Shown here: positions 1-11,415 of the stretch, one piece after another | How the letters are laid out: every line of letters begins with the position of its first letter | Position numbering within the stretch: the stretch's first letter is position 1 | Assembly (NCBI GenBank): GCA_024362935.1 | Contig: JANCRA010000030.1 | Span: forward strand, 7,608,096 to 7,672,095 | DNA: 64,000 nt | Reading direction: 5' to 3' | DNA from: Setophaga petechia | Taxonomy: Eukaryota > Chordata > Aves > Passeriformes > Parulidae | Position numbers and translations under genes: made by a program | Notes under the pieces: generated by a model | Database searches by the model: none | Told to the model about the DNA's origin: nothing | Seen by the model: only the letters and a program-made list of their open reading frames with translations

Positions 1-300
1 AGAAATATAGAATATATAGGTACATTCTCTAAATATAAATAGAAAAACTTTAAATATGTATTATTATATTAAATAGAGTATTATTATAATTATATCATTA
101 AAAATAGAAGTAAATATTATTATATTATAAATATTCCTTAAATATTCTCTAAATACAGATAGAAATATAGAATATATAGATATATTCTCTAAATATCTAT
201 ATTTAGATAAATATATAAATATATAAAAATATAAATATATAAATATATAAATATATATATTTTCTATTTATTTATATAAATAGAAAAAATTCTAAATATT
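1..300. repeat. AT-rich low-complexity block
   Basis: Almost pure A/T sequence built from variants of AATATATA and TAAATATAG, including repeated TATTCTCTAAATA segments. It may be the remnant of an expanded AT microsatellite or an AT-rich transposon end. No coding capacity is seen. Confidence 0.7.
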
Positions 301-704
301 CTTTTTTTTCTAAGGAAGGACTGTGCTCTGCTGCCTTCCCTTTGCACAGGTTGAGGGCCTGTTTGCCCTGCATGTGCTGCACCCTTGCAAGGTGTCCCTC
401 CATCACCCCGTGCCTGTTTGTGGGGTCCTGCTCCTGGCTGGCTCTGGGGGCTCTGCAGGGCCCTGCTGCTCTCCCAACCCTTTCAAAACCCCAAAGCCAG
501 AGAGCTGAACCCCAGGAGCAGCCCTGGAATCCTGCAGGAATTTCCTGGGGTTCCTGTTGTGCCTCCCTCCCGTCACTCAGCCAGGGGCGGCGCGGTGGCC
601 GGGGCTTGGCTTGGGTCAACATCCTGTGAGAGCCTGGCAGGGACAGGGACAGGGACAGGGACAGGGGGGCTCCTCTGCCATGGCCCAGGGCTGCCTTTGG
701 GGTC
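301..704. other. RXRA intron 1, no gene seen
   Basis: Unique moderately GC-rich sequence with only a short GGGACA microsatellite at 639-665. Open frames here lack domain content and overlap on both strands; nothing is supported as coding. Confidence 0.7.
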
Positions 705-1348
705 AGAGATGGGATTCTGGGGTCCTGGGGGTAGCAGTGGTGTGCTGGAGACAGTAATGGGTCTCTGGGGACAGCAGTGGGATTTTGGATGTAGTGATGG
801 GACTGTGGATATAGCAGCAGGGTTCTGGAGGCAGTGATGGGATTTTGGGGTCAACAAAAGGATTCTGGAGGCAGCAGTGGGATTTTGGATGCAGTGATGG
901 AGCTGTGGATGCAGTGATGGGTTTCTGGGGGCAGCAGTGGGGTGCTGGTGACAGTAATGGGACTCTGGATGTACCAGTGGGGTTCTGGAGGCAGTGATGG
1001 GATTCTGGGGGCAACAGAGGGGTGCTGGAGACAATAATGGGATTCTGGATGTACCAGTGGGGTTCTGGGGGCAGTGATGGGACTGTGGATGCAGTAGTGG
1101 GATTCTGGGGGCAGCAGGGGGAATCTGGGGGCAGCAGTGGGGTTCTGGAGACAGTGATGGGAGACTGGGTGTACCAGGCGGTTCTGGAGGCACTGATGGG
1201 ATTCTGGGGGCAGCAGTGGGGTTCTGGAGGAAGTGATGGCACTGTGGATGCAGTGATGGGGCTCTGGAAGCAGCAGTGGGATTCTGGAAGTAGCAGTGGG
1301 ATGCTGGGGCCGGTGATGGGACTGTGGAAGCAGCAGGGGGATGCTGGT
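705..1348. repeat. 21-bp minisatellite in intron 1
   Basis: About 30 imperfect units of a 21-bp G-rich motif of the form GATTCTGGGGGCAGCAGTGG. The unit length is a multiple of three, so long stop-free frames exist on both strands; these are artefacts of periodicity and not genes. Confidence 0.9.
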
Positions 1349-1940
1349 TCCACATCTTTGTGAGAGCAGCATCGCTGCCTTGCTGAACCTTCTCTTCCTC
1401 CTGCTGGGGTTTCCCCCACCAGCAGGGTCAGGGATCTCCAGGGAGGGTTGCTGAGGCTGGGCTGCTGTGGGTTCAGTGTTTCCCATGTGCTAATTGCTCC
1501 AAAATCCCGGGGACACAGCTGATCCTGACAGATGCAGTTGACTCAGGACAGAATTTTTAGTTCACTTTGGGGTCTGCAGCCACAGCAGAGCCACCATGAA
1601 CACCCCAGCGGCCGTGCTGGTGTGTCCCTGTCTCTGGGTGTCCCTGGTGTGAGCTGGGGGGTCCGGGTGGGTTTTGGGGGGATCCCTGCCCGTGCTGCCC
1701 CCCTCCTTCCCCGCCGCCTTCCGCTGCCCCTCCCTGGGGGCTGGAGCCAGCCCCTTCCTCGCTGGGGATTGTTTTGCAAGCAGCGTGACAGGATGAGGAG
1801 GAAATGTGCCAGGAATGGCTCCATGTCTCCTCTTGGGAGAACTGGAGTCTATTTATAAGCCCCCCTTCCCGCCCCCCTGCTCTGCTCCCCTGGGACAGGC
1901 AGACACAGCCTGTCCTGCTGCCTGCAGAGCTGCTCCTGCT
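1349..1940. other. RXRA intron 1, no gene seen
   Basis: No repeat, exon or RNA gene is recognised in this stretch. Confidence 0.6.
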
Positions 1941-2035
1941 GATTCCAGAATCACAGACTCATTCAGGTTGGAAAATACCGTACAAATGCTCAAATCCAAC
2001 CTCTGGACACACAGCATTCCCCGTGGATGGACACA
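1941..2035 (-). mobile_element. CR1 LINE 3' fragment, antisense
   Basis: The segment starting CCAGAATCACAGACTCATTC followed by GGTTGGAAAA is the usual antisense 3' terminus of avian CR1 non-LTR retrotransposons. It is short and diverged, and its right edge is a guess. Confidence 0.5.
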
Positions 2036-2120
2036 CACCTCACTGTGTGCTGCTCTCACTGTTCCCCAGTGATAAATCCAAATTATCCTGTAGCTGGAGC
2101 AGCCATGCTGAGCCCCTGGC

Positions 2121-2574
2121 TGTGGCATTCACATTTTTCTGAAAAAAATCTCTTTGCTCAGGATTTTTCTCCTGAGAAACTTCAGAGAAAAGGAAAACAA
2201 TTCTTATTTCATTTGCTTTTTGTTGTTGTTGTTGTTGTTGTTTTGCTTATGTGGAATGTGTTTGGAGATTGTTTACTCACAAGTAATTGTTTCATTGGAT
2301 TCTGGTAGAGTTGTTCTGACTCATTGGCCAATCAGGGCCAAGCTGTGTCGAAACTCTAGAAAGAGTCACGAGTAATTATTTTTAAATTTTTATTATTATT
2401 TATTTTATTATTAGCTTTTCAGCATTTAGTAAGTATCTTTTCTGTATTCTTTAGTATAGTATAGTATTCTTAAATATAATATAATATTATAAAGTAATAA
2501 ATTATACTTCTGAGAATATGGAGTCAAATGCATCATTCCTGCCTTTGTCTGGGGCATTCCCTGCAAATTCAACA
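2121..2574 (+). mobile_element. Solo LTR (class II-like ERV) with 6-bp target duplication
   Basis: A 454-bp element opens TGTGGCATTC and closes TTCAACA, giving TG...CA termini. It is flanked by a perfect direct repeat CCTGGC at 2115-2120 and 2575-2580. An AATAAA lies on the + strand near 2499, which orients it. A GTT microsatellite sits inside at about 2221-2241. The interior resembles, on the opposite strand, the LTR fragments at 32031-32390 and 37600-37786. A 6-bp duplication fits class II (beta/alpha-like) retroviruses. No internal retroviral sequence remains, so this is a recombined solo LTR. Confidence 0.9.
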
Positions 2575-2683
2575 CCTGGCAGAGCTCAGAACTGTGCCAA
2601 GGAGGTGGAGGAGGGCACTGATGCCTGGCTTGGGGTGGAAATGCTCTTAACGGGGTGGAAATGCTCTTAATCCTCTAATTCTG

Positions 2684-3600
2684 GATACTCCAGAAGAAGG
2701 TGGTTTGGAAAAATGGAGTACACTGGGAATTTTGGGGGAGGAACAGGGAGCTGTGGCTCAGGACTGGGTCCCACATGGGTGCCTTCATGGATACTCCAGA
2801 AGGTGGTTTGGAAAGATGGAGCTGCACTGGGAACTTTGGGGAAGGAACAGCGAGCTGTGGCTCAGGGTTGTGTCCCAAATGGGTGCCTTCATGCCTGCAG
2901 AAGAACTCTATCTTTCCAAACTACATTCATACTCCAGAAGAAGGTGATTTGGAAAGATGGAGCTGCACTGGGAACTTTGGGGGAAGAACAGGGGGCTGCA
3001 GCTCAGGGCTGTGTCCCACATGGTTGCCTGGTTTGGAAAGATGGAGCTGCTCTGGGAATTTTGGGTGAGAAACAGGGAACTGTGTTTCAGGGCTGTGTCC
3101 CACATGGGTGCCTTCATGGATACTCCAGAATAAGGTGGTTTGGAAAGATGGAGCTGCTCTGGGAATTTTGGAGGAGAAACACGGAACTGTGGCTCAGGGC
3201 TGTGTCCCACATGGGTACCTTCATGGATACTCCAGAAGAAGGTGGTTTGGAAAGATGGAGCTACTCTGGGAACTTTGGGGGAAGAACAGGGGGCTGTGGC
3301 TCGGTTGCCTGGTTTGGAAAGATGGAGCTGCTCTGGAAATTTTGAGTGAGAAACAGGGAACTGTGGTTCAGGTCTGTGTCCCACATGGGTGCCTTCATGG
3401 GTGCCTTCTTCACTCCAGAAGAAGGTGGTTTGGAAAGATGGAGCTGCTCTCAGAGTTTTGGGGGAGAAACACGGAACTGTGGTTCAGGGCTGTGCCCACA
3501 TGGGTGCCTTCATGCCTGCATGGGTACTCCAGAAGGTGGTTTGGAATGATGGAGTACACTGGGAATTTTAGGGGAGGAACAGGGAGCTGTCCCACATGGG
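2684..3600. repeat. ~107-bp minisatellite abutting the exon 2 acceptor
   Basis: Eight or nine full and partial units, each containing ATACTCCAGAAGAAGGTGG, a GGAAAGATGGAGCTG stretch and CCCACATGGGTGCCTTCATG. Some units are internally shortened (for example near 3030 and 3310). The array stops about 36 bp before exon 2, leaving just enough room for the pyrimidine tract. Long frames within it are periodicity artefacts. Confidence 0.92.
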
Positions 3601-3636
3601 TGACTCAACCCCTTCCCTCTTCTCCTTGTCTTGCAG

Positions 3637-3902
3637 ATTTCTCCAACCAGGTGAATTCCACGTCCCTGAACTCCCCCACGAGCCGGGGGCCCATGGCCAC
3701 GCCGTCCTTGCACCCGTCCATCGGGCCGGGCATCGGCTCCTCGCTGGGCTCGCCGGGCCAGCTGCACTCGCCCATCAGCACCCTGAGCTCGCCCATCAAC
3801 GGCATGGGCCCCCCCTTCTCCGTCATCAGCTCCCCCATGGGGCCACACTCGATGTCTGTCCCCTCCACGCCCAGCCTGGGATTCGGCACCAGCAGCCCGC
3901 AG
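3637..3902 (+). CDS. RXRA: RXRA exon 2: A/B (AF-1) domain
   Basis: A 266-bp exon between acceptor TTGCAG (3631-3636) and donor GTAAGG (3903). Two bases complete an Asp codon begun in exon 1, then 88 full codons end at SSPQ. It encodes most of the disordered N-terminal activation region, with runs such as QLHSPISTLSSPINGMGPPF and SVISSPMGPHSMSVP that are diagnostic of RXR alpha. Compared with the human protein as I know it, the chain reads GIGSSLGSPG where human has GIGSPG, a four-residue expansion, and has several Ser/Thr and Asn substitutions. The exon lies between two minisatellites (2684-3600 and 3909-4310). The region carries ligand-independent activation and phosphorylation sites. Identity is secure; an initiator Met is not expected here. 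Confidence 0.97.
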
Positions 3903-3908
3903 GTAAGG

Positions 3909-4310
3909 GGACACAGCTGAGGGGACAGTGCGGCCTGTGAGGGGACAGTGCTGAGGGGACACTGCGGCCTGTGAGGGGTCGCTGCTGAGGGGACACGGCT
4001 GAGGGGACATTGCTGAGAGGACACTGTGGCCTCTTTGGGGACAGTGCTGAGGGGTCACTGCTGCCTGTGTGGGGACACTGCTGAGGGGACACTGTGGCCT
4101 CTTTGGGGAAAGGGCTGAGGGGTCACTGCCACCTCTTTGGGGACACTACTGAGAGGTCACTGCCACCTCTTTGGGGACAGTGCTGAGGGGTCACTGCCAC
4201 CTCTCTGGGGACACTACTGAGGGGTCACTGCGGCCTGTCTGGGGACGGTGCTGAGGGGTCACTGGTGTCTCTCTGGGAACAGTGCTGGGGTGTCACTGCT
4301 GCCTCTTTGG
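3909..4310. repeat. 34-bp minisatellite starting at the exon 2 donor
   Basis: About eleven units of a 34-bp motif whose core is CTGAGGGGTCACTGCCACC followed by TCTTTGGGGACAGTG. It begins six bases inside intron 2, so the donor GTAAGG nearly belongs to the array. Six units carry a nuclear-receptor-like half-site (GGGTCA or AGGTCA) in a strict 34-bp register. Confidence 0.9.
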
Positions 4311-4634
4311 GCAAGGAGGAGCCACCTCTGGGGGTTCCTCATGCAGACAAGCACCAAGGGGAGGCAAAAAGCAGAAGCACAAGGGGGAAGCTAAGCTGGA
4401 GCCATGCTGCTCCTTCAGGGGGCTGCTCTAGGTGGGCTGTGAGGGACCAGCACAGCTGGAACATGGCTGGACATCAACTTTTGTTGCCAGGATTGGGATG
4501 GAAGGGGAGTAGTGACCATACCTGGGTTGCCTGGGGGCTGATGTAGCTGTGGCAGGAGGCACAGCCACCCTAGGACTTTCTGTGATTCTTCTCCTTCCTG
4601 GGAAGCAGGACATCCCCTCTGGGGCCTGCCCACA
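4311..4634. other. RXRA intron 2, no gene seen
   Basis: Unique sequence between a minisatellite and a CR1 copy; nothing recognised. Confidence 0.6.
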
Positions 4635-4885
4635 TTCCCCACAGAATCATGGAATTGTTTTGGTTGGAGAAACCCTCTAAGATTATCCAAGCCCACCACA
4701 AACCCATGGCCAAAGTGCCACACCCACACACCTTTAACACTTCCAGGGATGGTGATTCCACCACTTCCCTGGCAACCCTTTCAGTGAAGAAATTGCCCCA
4801 AACAGCCAATCTCAACCTCTGCTGGCACAACTTGAGGCTGTTTCCCCTTATCCTGTCACTTGTACAAACCCAGGGCTCCTCTGCC
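4635..4885 (-). mobile_element. CR1 LINE 3' end, antisense
   Basis: Begins AGAATCATGGAATTGTTTTG and runs through the typical CR1 antisense sequence: the GGGATGGTGATTCCACCAC segment, CTGGCAACCC and the run to CTTATCCTGTCACTTG. This is a 5'-truncated insertion in the opposite orientation to RXRA. Confidence 0.85.
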
Positions 4886-5664
4886 TGCTCACAGGGCAAG
4901 GAGTGGCCTTCAGTGGCTAAAGATTATGTAAAAACCCCTCCAAGCAGGGTGAGATAAGCTCTTTTTAAAAATAGCCAGATTGGGGTGCTGGCCAGCCCCT
5001 GCCACCTGTTGCTGGCTGCTCGCACGGGATATGTTTAGTAAAAGGGCAGATTAAGGAATTGGCCACCACCTGCCACTGGCTGCAGGTTTATTTATTCCAG
5101 GCCCTCTCTGGGACTCAAGCACCTGCCAGCACCTTTATTTTTAAATATTGGCTTGATTTATTCTCAGGGATAACAGAGCTTTTTACTACATGGGGCTATT
5201 TTACTACATGGGGCTATTTTACTACATGGCTGCTATCTCTTGGGACCCACAGGCTGCTTCCCCAGGGTCCAGCATCCTTGTGCTGGTCAGAGAGGAATAA
5301 AATTTGCCTCTTGATGAGCTTCTCCATGCAGGATTCAGCCTGTGACCCCCTCAGATGTGCATTCTTCCCACTGAGGGACAGCAGCAGGGTGGACATGTCC
5401 CTCCCTCCCACCCCAGGGCCAGGGGAAGAGGAACTGAAACTGCGCCTGGGAACGGGCAGCCAGAGCAAAATTAGCAGCCCCAGAGCCAAAATGGTGGGGA
5501 AGGAGTGGAAAGGGGGATGTGAGGCAACCCTGGGGGCAGCCACAGGCCGGGGAAGGGGCAATGGTAGGGGGCAGCTTGGGAGCGGCCAGCGGGGAACCGA
5601 AACGAAGCAGAGCTCCAGGGCAGAAGGGGAAGTGAGAGTGTGGTGGGATGGGCTGGGACTGAGC
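4886..5664. other. RXRA intron 2, mostly unique
   Basis: Contains a small tandem repeat at 5185-5228 (three copies of a 16-bp unit ACTACATGGGGCTATT). Nothing else is recognised; no exon-like segment. Confidence 0.6.
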
Positions 5665-6285
5665 TGGCTCCAGCCCTGGTGGCTCCAGCCCTTATTGACT
5701 CCAGCCCTGGTGGCTCCAACCCTTGTTGACTCCAGCCCTGGTGGCTCCAACCCTTGTTGACTCCAGCCCTGGTGGCTCCAGCCCTGGTGACTCCAGCCCT
5801 GGTGGCTCCAGTCCTTGTAGTTCTAGCTCTTGGTGTCTCCAACCCTGATGGCCCCAGTCCTGATGGCTCCAACCCTTGTTGTCTCCACCTCTGGTGGCTT
5901 CAACGCTGGTGATTCCAACCCTGGTAGTGCCAGCACTTCATAGCTCCAACCCTGATGGCTCCAGCCCTGATGGCTCCAGCCCTGATGGTTCCAGCTCTGG
6001 TGGCTCCAGTCCTTGTGGCTCCAACCCTTGTTGACTCCAATCCTGGTGTCTCCAGCCCTTCATGGCTCTATCCCTGGTGGCTCCAGCCCTGGTGGCACCA
6101 ACCCTGGTAGTGCCAGCCTTTCATGGCTCCAGCGCAGGTGTCTCCAGCCCTTCGTGGCTCCAGCCCAGGTGTCTCCAGCCCTTCATGGCTCCAGCCCAGG
6201 TGTCTCCACTCTGGTGGCTCCATTCCTTGTGGCTCCAGCTCTTGGTGGCTCCGGCCCTTGCCTCCATCCCTTGGAACACCCATCC
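5665..6285. repeat. 15-bp minisatellite in intron 2
   Basis: About 40 units of a 15-bp motif CTCCAGCCCTGGTGG and variants (CTCCAACCCTTGTTG, CTCCAGCCCTTCATGG). The period is divisible by three, which explains open frames on both strands. Confidence 0.92.
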
Positions 6286-6445
6286 TTTGTTCAGGGACTT
6301 GTCTGAAGTGTTTTTCCTCAAGGTGACACTTGGGAGGTCCTCAGCCTAATGGCTCCTGCCATCTGTTCCCTGTCTGGCCACATTAGGTCCCTGTCCCTGT
6401 CCCTGCAGCAGGCAGAGGCGCCTACCTGGGCCGGCAGAGTGCAGG

Positions 6446-6484
6446 GGGGAGGAGGAGGAGGAGGAGGAGGAGGAGGAGGAGGGG
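6446..6484. repeat. (GGA)n microsatellite
   Basis: About twelve consecutive GGA triplets preceded and followed by G runs; polypurine on the + strand. Confidence 0.95.
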
Positions 6485-9231
6485 GCAGCAGCGAGGCCGA
6501 TGCTGGGGGGGCAGTGCAGCCCCCCTGGCCCGGCGCAGGGGTAATGAGGCGTGTGGCCCCCGTGGCCGGGCAGGGATGGCACTGATGGAAGGTGCTTTGC
6601 ATCAGATGGCAGATGCCACTTGCCATCAGGCCACGCCTCGTCGCCTCTGGAGAGGCAGCAGAGCAGAAGGGCACACGGTGTGCGAGGTCCCCAGGGTGGG
6701 TCCCCTCCATCCCAGCTCCATCGGGATGGGAAGGAGCTGCCAGGCTCCCAAAAAACAGGGGGCTCACCCCACCCTGTCTGGTTCTGCAGAGGGGAGGACC
6801 CTGCAGCCCTTGGGTGCTTCCAGTGCCCTCCCTCCAGCACTGGGAGTTTGCAAACCGTGCAAAATCCCAGGATCTTGCAGGGTTTGCAAGATCCCAGGAT
6901 GCCAAGATCCCAGGATCTTGGAGAGTTTGCAAATACAGCCCCAAAATCAGTGATCCTGCCATGGGATCCCTGCATCCACGGCAGGGGATGCTGGTGCTGA
7001 GCTGGCCTAGGAATGAGGGCCAGACTGGAGGGGCTAGACCCTGCAGCTCTGGGATTTACACACTGCTTCAACCCTCTTGCCTAAAAATGGTGGGAAAACG
7101 GGGAAAACAGTGCCGGGTTTTCAGCAGGAGCTGCGAGGGGAGGATTTTCCATGCAGGGCTGTGTGGAGCAGCCGCCCCAGGCAGCGCTGGCAGCAGCTCG
7201 GGATGCCCGGGGCCAGTGGGGAGAGATCAGACGTGGGATTAGATCGTCTGCCTGTGCACAATGCTCTTTGTAAGGGTGCCTGGGGGACTGGGAAGGGCTG
7301 GGGCGGTTTTTGGATGGGAGGAGGAGGAGGAATAAAGCTGTCCTTGCCAGGAGAGCCAGGATTCAGTGCTGGGTGCGATGAGTGGAGAGGGAGGGAAGGA
7401 GCCCAGGGGTGCTGGGTCACTGGGGAAGCAGAACCCTGGCTCCTGCCCTGTCTGGGCTTGTTGCTGAGCTGGAGCCATGCTGTCCCAGAGCAGCAATGCT
7501 GTGCCAGGGCCAGGGGCTGCTGTCCCCTCCTCTGTCCTGCACGTGTCCCTAGGGCAGGCGCCAGGGCGCTGTGGGAACCTCGGGCTGACTCTGCTGAGCT
7601 TTGGAGCCAGGGCTGGGAGAGGAACTGGTGACTGTCCCCTCCCCAGCCCGGGGCTGACTCAGCTCTGAGCAGCTGATTCACGGGGCTGAGGAGGGTGGTG
7701 GGACCCCCACCCTCCTGGCTGGGGTTTGCTCTGCCCATCATCCCCACAGTGGTTTTGTGGGATGCTCGGGTGGGCTCTGTGGGCCAGGGATGCAGTGTGC
7801 CACAGCCATCACCACCAGCTGCACTGGGTGATGGGCTCTGGGAGGAATTCCTGGGGCAGCTCACCCTGACCTGGCCACCCCTGCTGCCAGGGGAGCGCAG
7901 AGATCATGTGGGGCTCAAAAAGAGATGCTCCTGCCTGGAACCTGCTGCTCCCTGCCCTCTCTGCTCTGTCAAACAGCAGCTGAAGCCAGGAGTGCATCCC
8001 TGGGTGGCAGCAGCTCCCAGCTGCCTTTGATCCATCAGCTGGCACAGGCAGGGTGGCAGAGGGAGGCACATTCATCCCATTTCTCCAGGGTGGGTTTACC
8101 TGGCTCTGTTGTATGGCTGCCAGTCATCTGCCTGCCAAATATTCCCCACCAGCCTGGAGACTTGAAAGCCAGAGGAGAGGCTGTGCTGCTCTAATTGACA
8201 GATCACAAGCCTTGGGACTTCCCTGAATTAATTTGTGACAAGTGCAATTGCTGGGGATCTCTATTAGAGTGGAGAAAGGCAACAAGCTGAGGCACAGCTC
8301 TGTGAATCCATCCTGGGCCTGGAGAGTGGCTGGGATGGTGGCTCTGGGACAGGCTGATTCCCTTGGGGACACCCCCAGTGATCCCAGCCAGCTCTGCTGA
8401 GCTCCAGAGCTGACCAAGTCCAGGTCCCCATCACCCCCAGACCCTCCTGAGCTTGTCCCCTTACTGAGATTGGTCAGTCCTACTGCTCTGTGCCCCAGTT
8501 TCTCTTTGCACACAGGGGTGTAACAGCCCAGTGGGGATTCAGCCCAGGACCCCTTCACTCCACAGCAGTGCCATGCTGCCAGTTCCACCCAGTTCCCTGC
8601 TTGCTGGGACCCAGGGGAAGGAAGGACAGACATTTGGGAGTTGCAGGGACATGTCCCACCCACTCCAGCTCTGGAATCCAGACCCTGTTCCAGCTGGGAT
8701 GTGTTTATTTGCCATGGAGCTTTCCTTTGGAGAGATAATGCTGAAGGGATGTCCATAAACTGCAGAACTAAACAAGAGTGTCCTGGCCTTCATCATCCAT
8801 GCAAGGGCTCTCTCCCAGCCAGCAGCTGGCCCACCAGCCACCACTGCAGAGCTTCCTGCCTGTGTCCCTTGCTGGTGTGAAACTGGGATGGCTGCTGAGC
8901 CCTGGCTGTGGGGGCTGTGCTGGGGCAGTGCAGGAGGAGCTTCCCAAGTAAATCGTGGAAAAACATCCTCCTTGCATGGGCAGGGTCAGCCCTGCACAGT
9001 GCTTGGGAGGCTGGCCATGTCCTGCCCCTTGTGCCACCCTGCTGCCAGCTCAGAGCCACCCCAGCTCCTGTGCCAGGCCAGGTGAGTGTTGTGCCTGTGT
9101 GTGCCCAAATCCTCTTGGTTCAGCAGTGCGGGTGCCCGCTGGAATTGTGTCCTGTCCTGTCCTGTATGTGAGTGAGTGACACAGCCCCATGTCCCCAGTG
9201 CCATCTGAGCCCTGTGCTTGTCCCTCCACAG
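6485..9231. other. RXRA intron 2, no gene seen
   Basis: GC-rich intronic sequence with a short imperfect repeat of GATCCCAGGAT at 6850-6935. I see no CR1, LTR, RNA gene or exon. It ends in the exon 3 acceptor TCCCTCCACAG. Confidence 0.65.
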
Positions 9232-9382
9232 CTCAACTCGCCCATGAACTCCGTCACCAGCACAGAAGACATCAAGCCACCCCTGGGGCTCAATGGAGTC
9301 CTCAAAGTGCCAGCACACCCCTCAGGAACGATGGCCTCCTTCACCAAGCACATATGTGCCATCTGCGGGGACAGATCTTCGG
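9232..9382 (+). CDS. RXRA: RXRA exon 3: end of A/B domain and first cysteine pair
   Basis: A 151-bp exon after CCACAG, ending before GTGAGG. It encodes 50 codons plus one base: [20 protein letters not shown], then [20 protein letters not shown] and [10 protein letters not shown]. The IKPPLGLNG block is the conserved RXR alpha A/B segment. The two cysteines of CAIC are the first zinc ligand pair of finger 1 (human Cys135 and Cys138). The Gly after RSS is split across the phase-1 intron 3. The human equivalents of LN, NSVTST and GTM differ slightly (LS, NPVSSS and GNM as I recall them). Confidence 0.97.
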
Positions 9383-10700
<1,318 letters not shown>

Positions 10701-11311
10701 TGTCAGGTTCTCTAGCTTGTCAGAGTGACCCCGAGAAAAGTTGGAAAGTCTCTTTTCCCAGCTTGGCACTTGAAGAAGCAGTCAGAGCTCTTAATTTCTC
10801 AGTCTCAAGGTTGTGTATTGTGTCTTATCTATAAAAAATTTTCTCCTGCCCTGCTGAGGTCCGTCCAGCAGGACAGTTCCAGGCACTCTGCCTGCCCCCG
10901 GGGTGGTGTTATGTCTTTATACTACAAACTACGTGTACAATGTTTACAATTACTTTCCAATATCACCTATGTTAGACAGTGAGCTTCTACTCTAAACTAA
11001 TCTGTAAGTGCCACCATCACAGCAGAAGATGGAGGCCAAGAAGAAGAAGGTGAAAGGCTGGACATGCCCAGATCCCTCCATCTTGCCTCCTGAACCCCCA
11101 TACCAAAAACCCCAAAATCTACTTTTCCACCCTGTGATAACTTCACTGCTATTTTACCTAAACTGTTGTGGCTTGCTGATCTTCATATAAGGTTGGTAAT
11201 TTGCTCCATGGATCATAATCAAACCCATGGGCTCCATGCCAGGGTCTCTGAGCTTCCTGGCAGAGGTCCTGGCCATCCTGGACAGCCAGAGGGATGTTCT
11301 GGGTTCCCACA
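10701..11311 (-). mobile_element. ERV LTR in intron 4
   Basis: A ~611-bp element from TGTCAGGTTCTCTAGC to GGGTTCCCACA. It includes segments I recognise as a very common passerine LTR: GCACTCTGCCTGCCCCCGG, CACCTATGTTAGACAGTG, CACAGCAGAAGATGGAGGCC. Read on the minus strand it has TG...CA ends and an ACAATAC-type (degenerate AATAAA) signal upstream of the terminal part. I see no clean target duplication: the flanks are GGTACG and GGTAGG. It is probably a solo LTR, possibly inserted into an older CR1. Confidence 0.75.
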
Positions 11312-11415
11312 GGTAGGGACACTTTCAACTCCAGCCTGGCCTTGGACACTTCCAGGGATGAGTTTCCCTGGGCATCCTGTGCCAGCGCCTCAGCACCTAC
11401 TCCAGCGCTGCATTT
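11312..11415 (-). mobile_element. CR1 fragment, antisense
   Basis: GGGACACTTTCAACTCCAGC, then CTGGCCTTGGACACTTCCAG followed by GGATGAGTTTCCCTGGGC, is CR1 antisense sequence directly beside the LTR. Confidence 0.55.

Noticed and set aside
573..1486. Overlapping minus-strand ORFs of 210-260 codons near the left edge
   Set aside because: Shadows of the 21-bp minisatellite in intron 1.
1..3636. Search for RXRA exon 1 with the initiator Met
   Set aside because: No segment encoding the conserved MDTKHFLPL start followed by a phase-1 donor was found; it must lie upstream.
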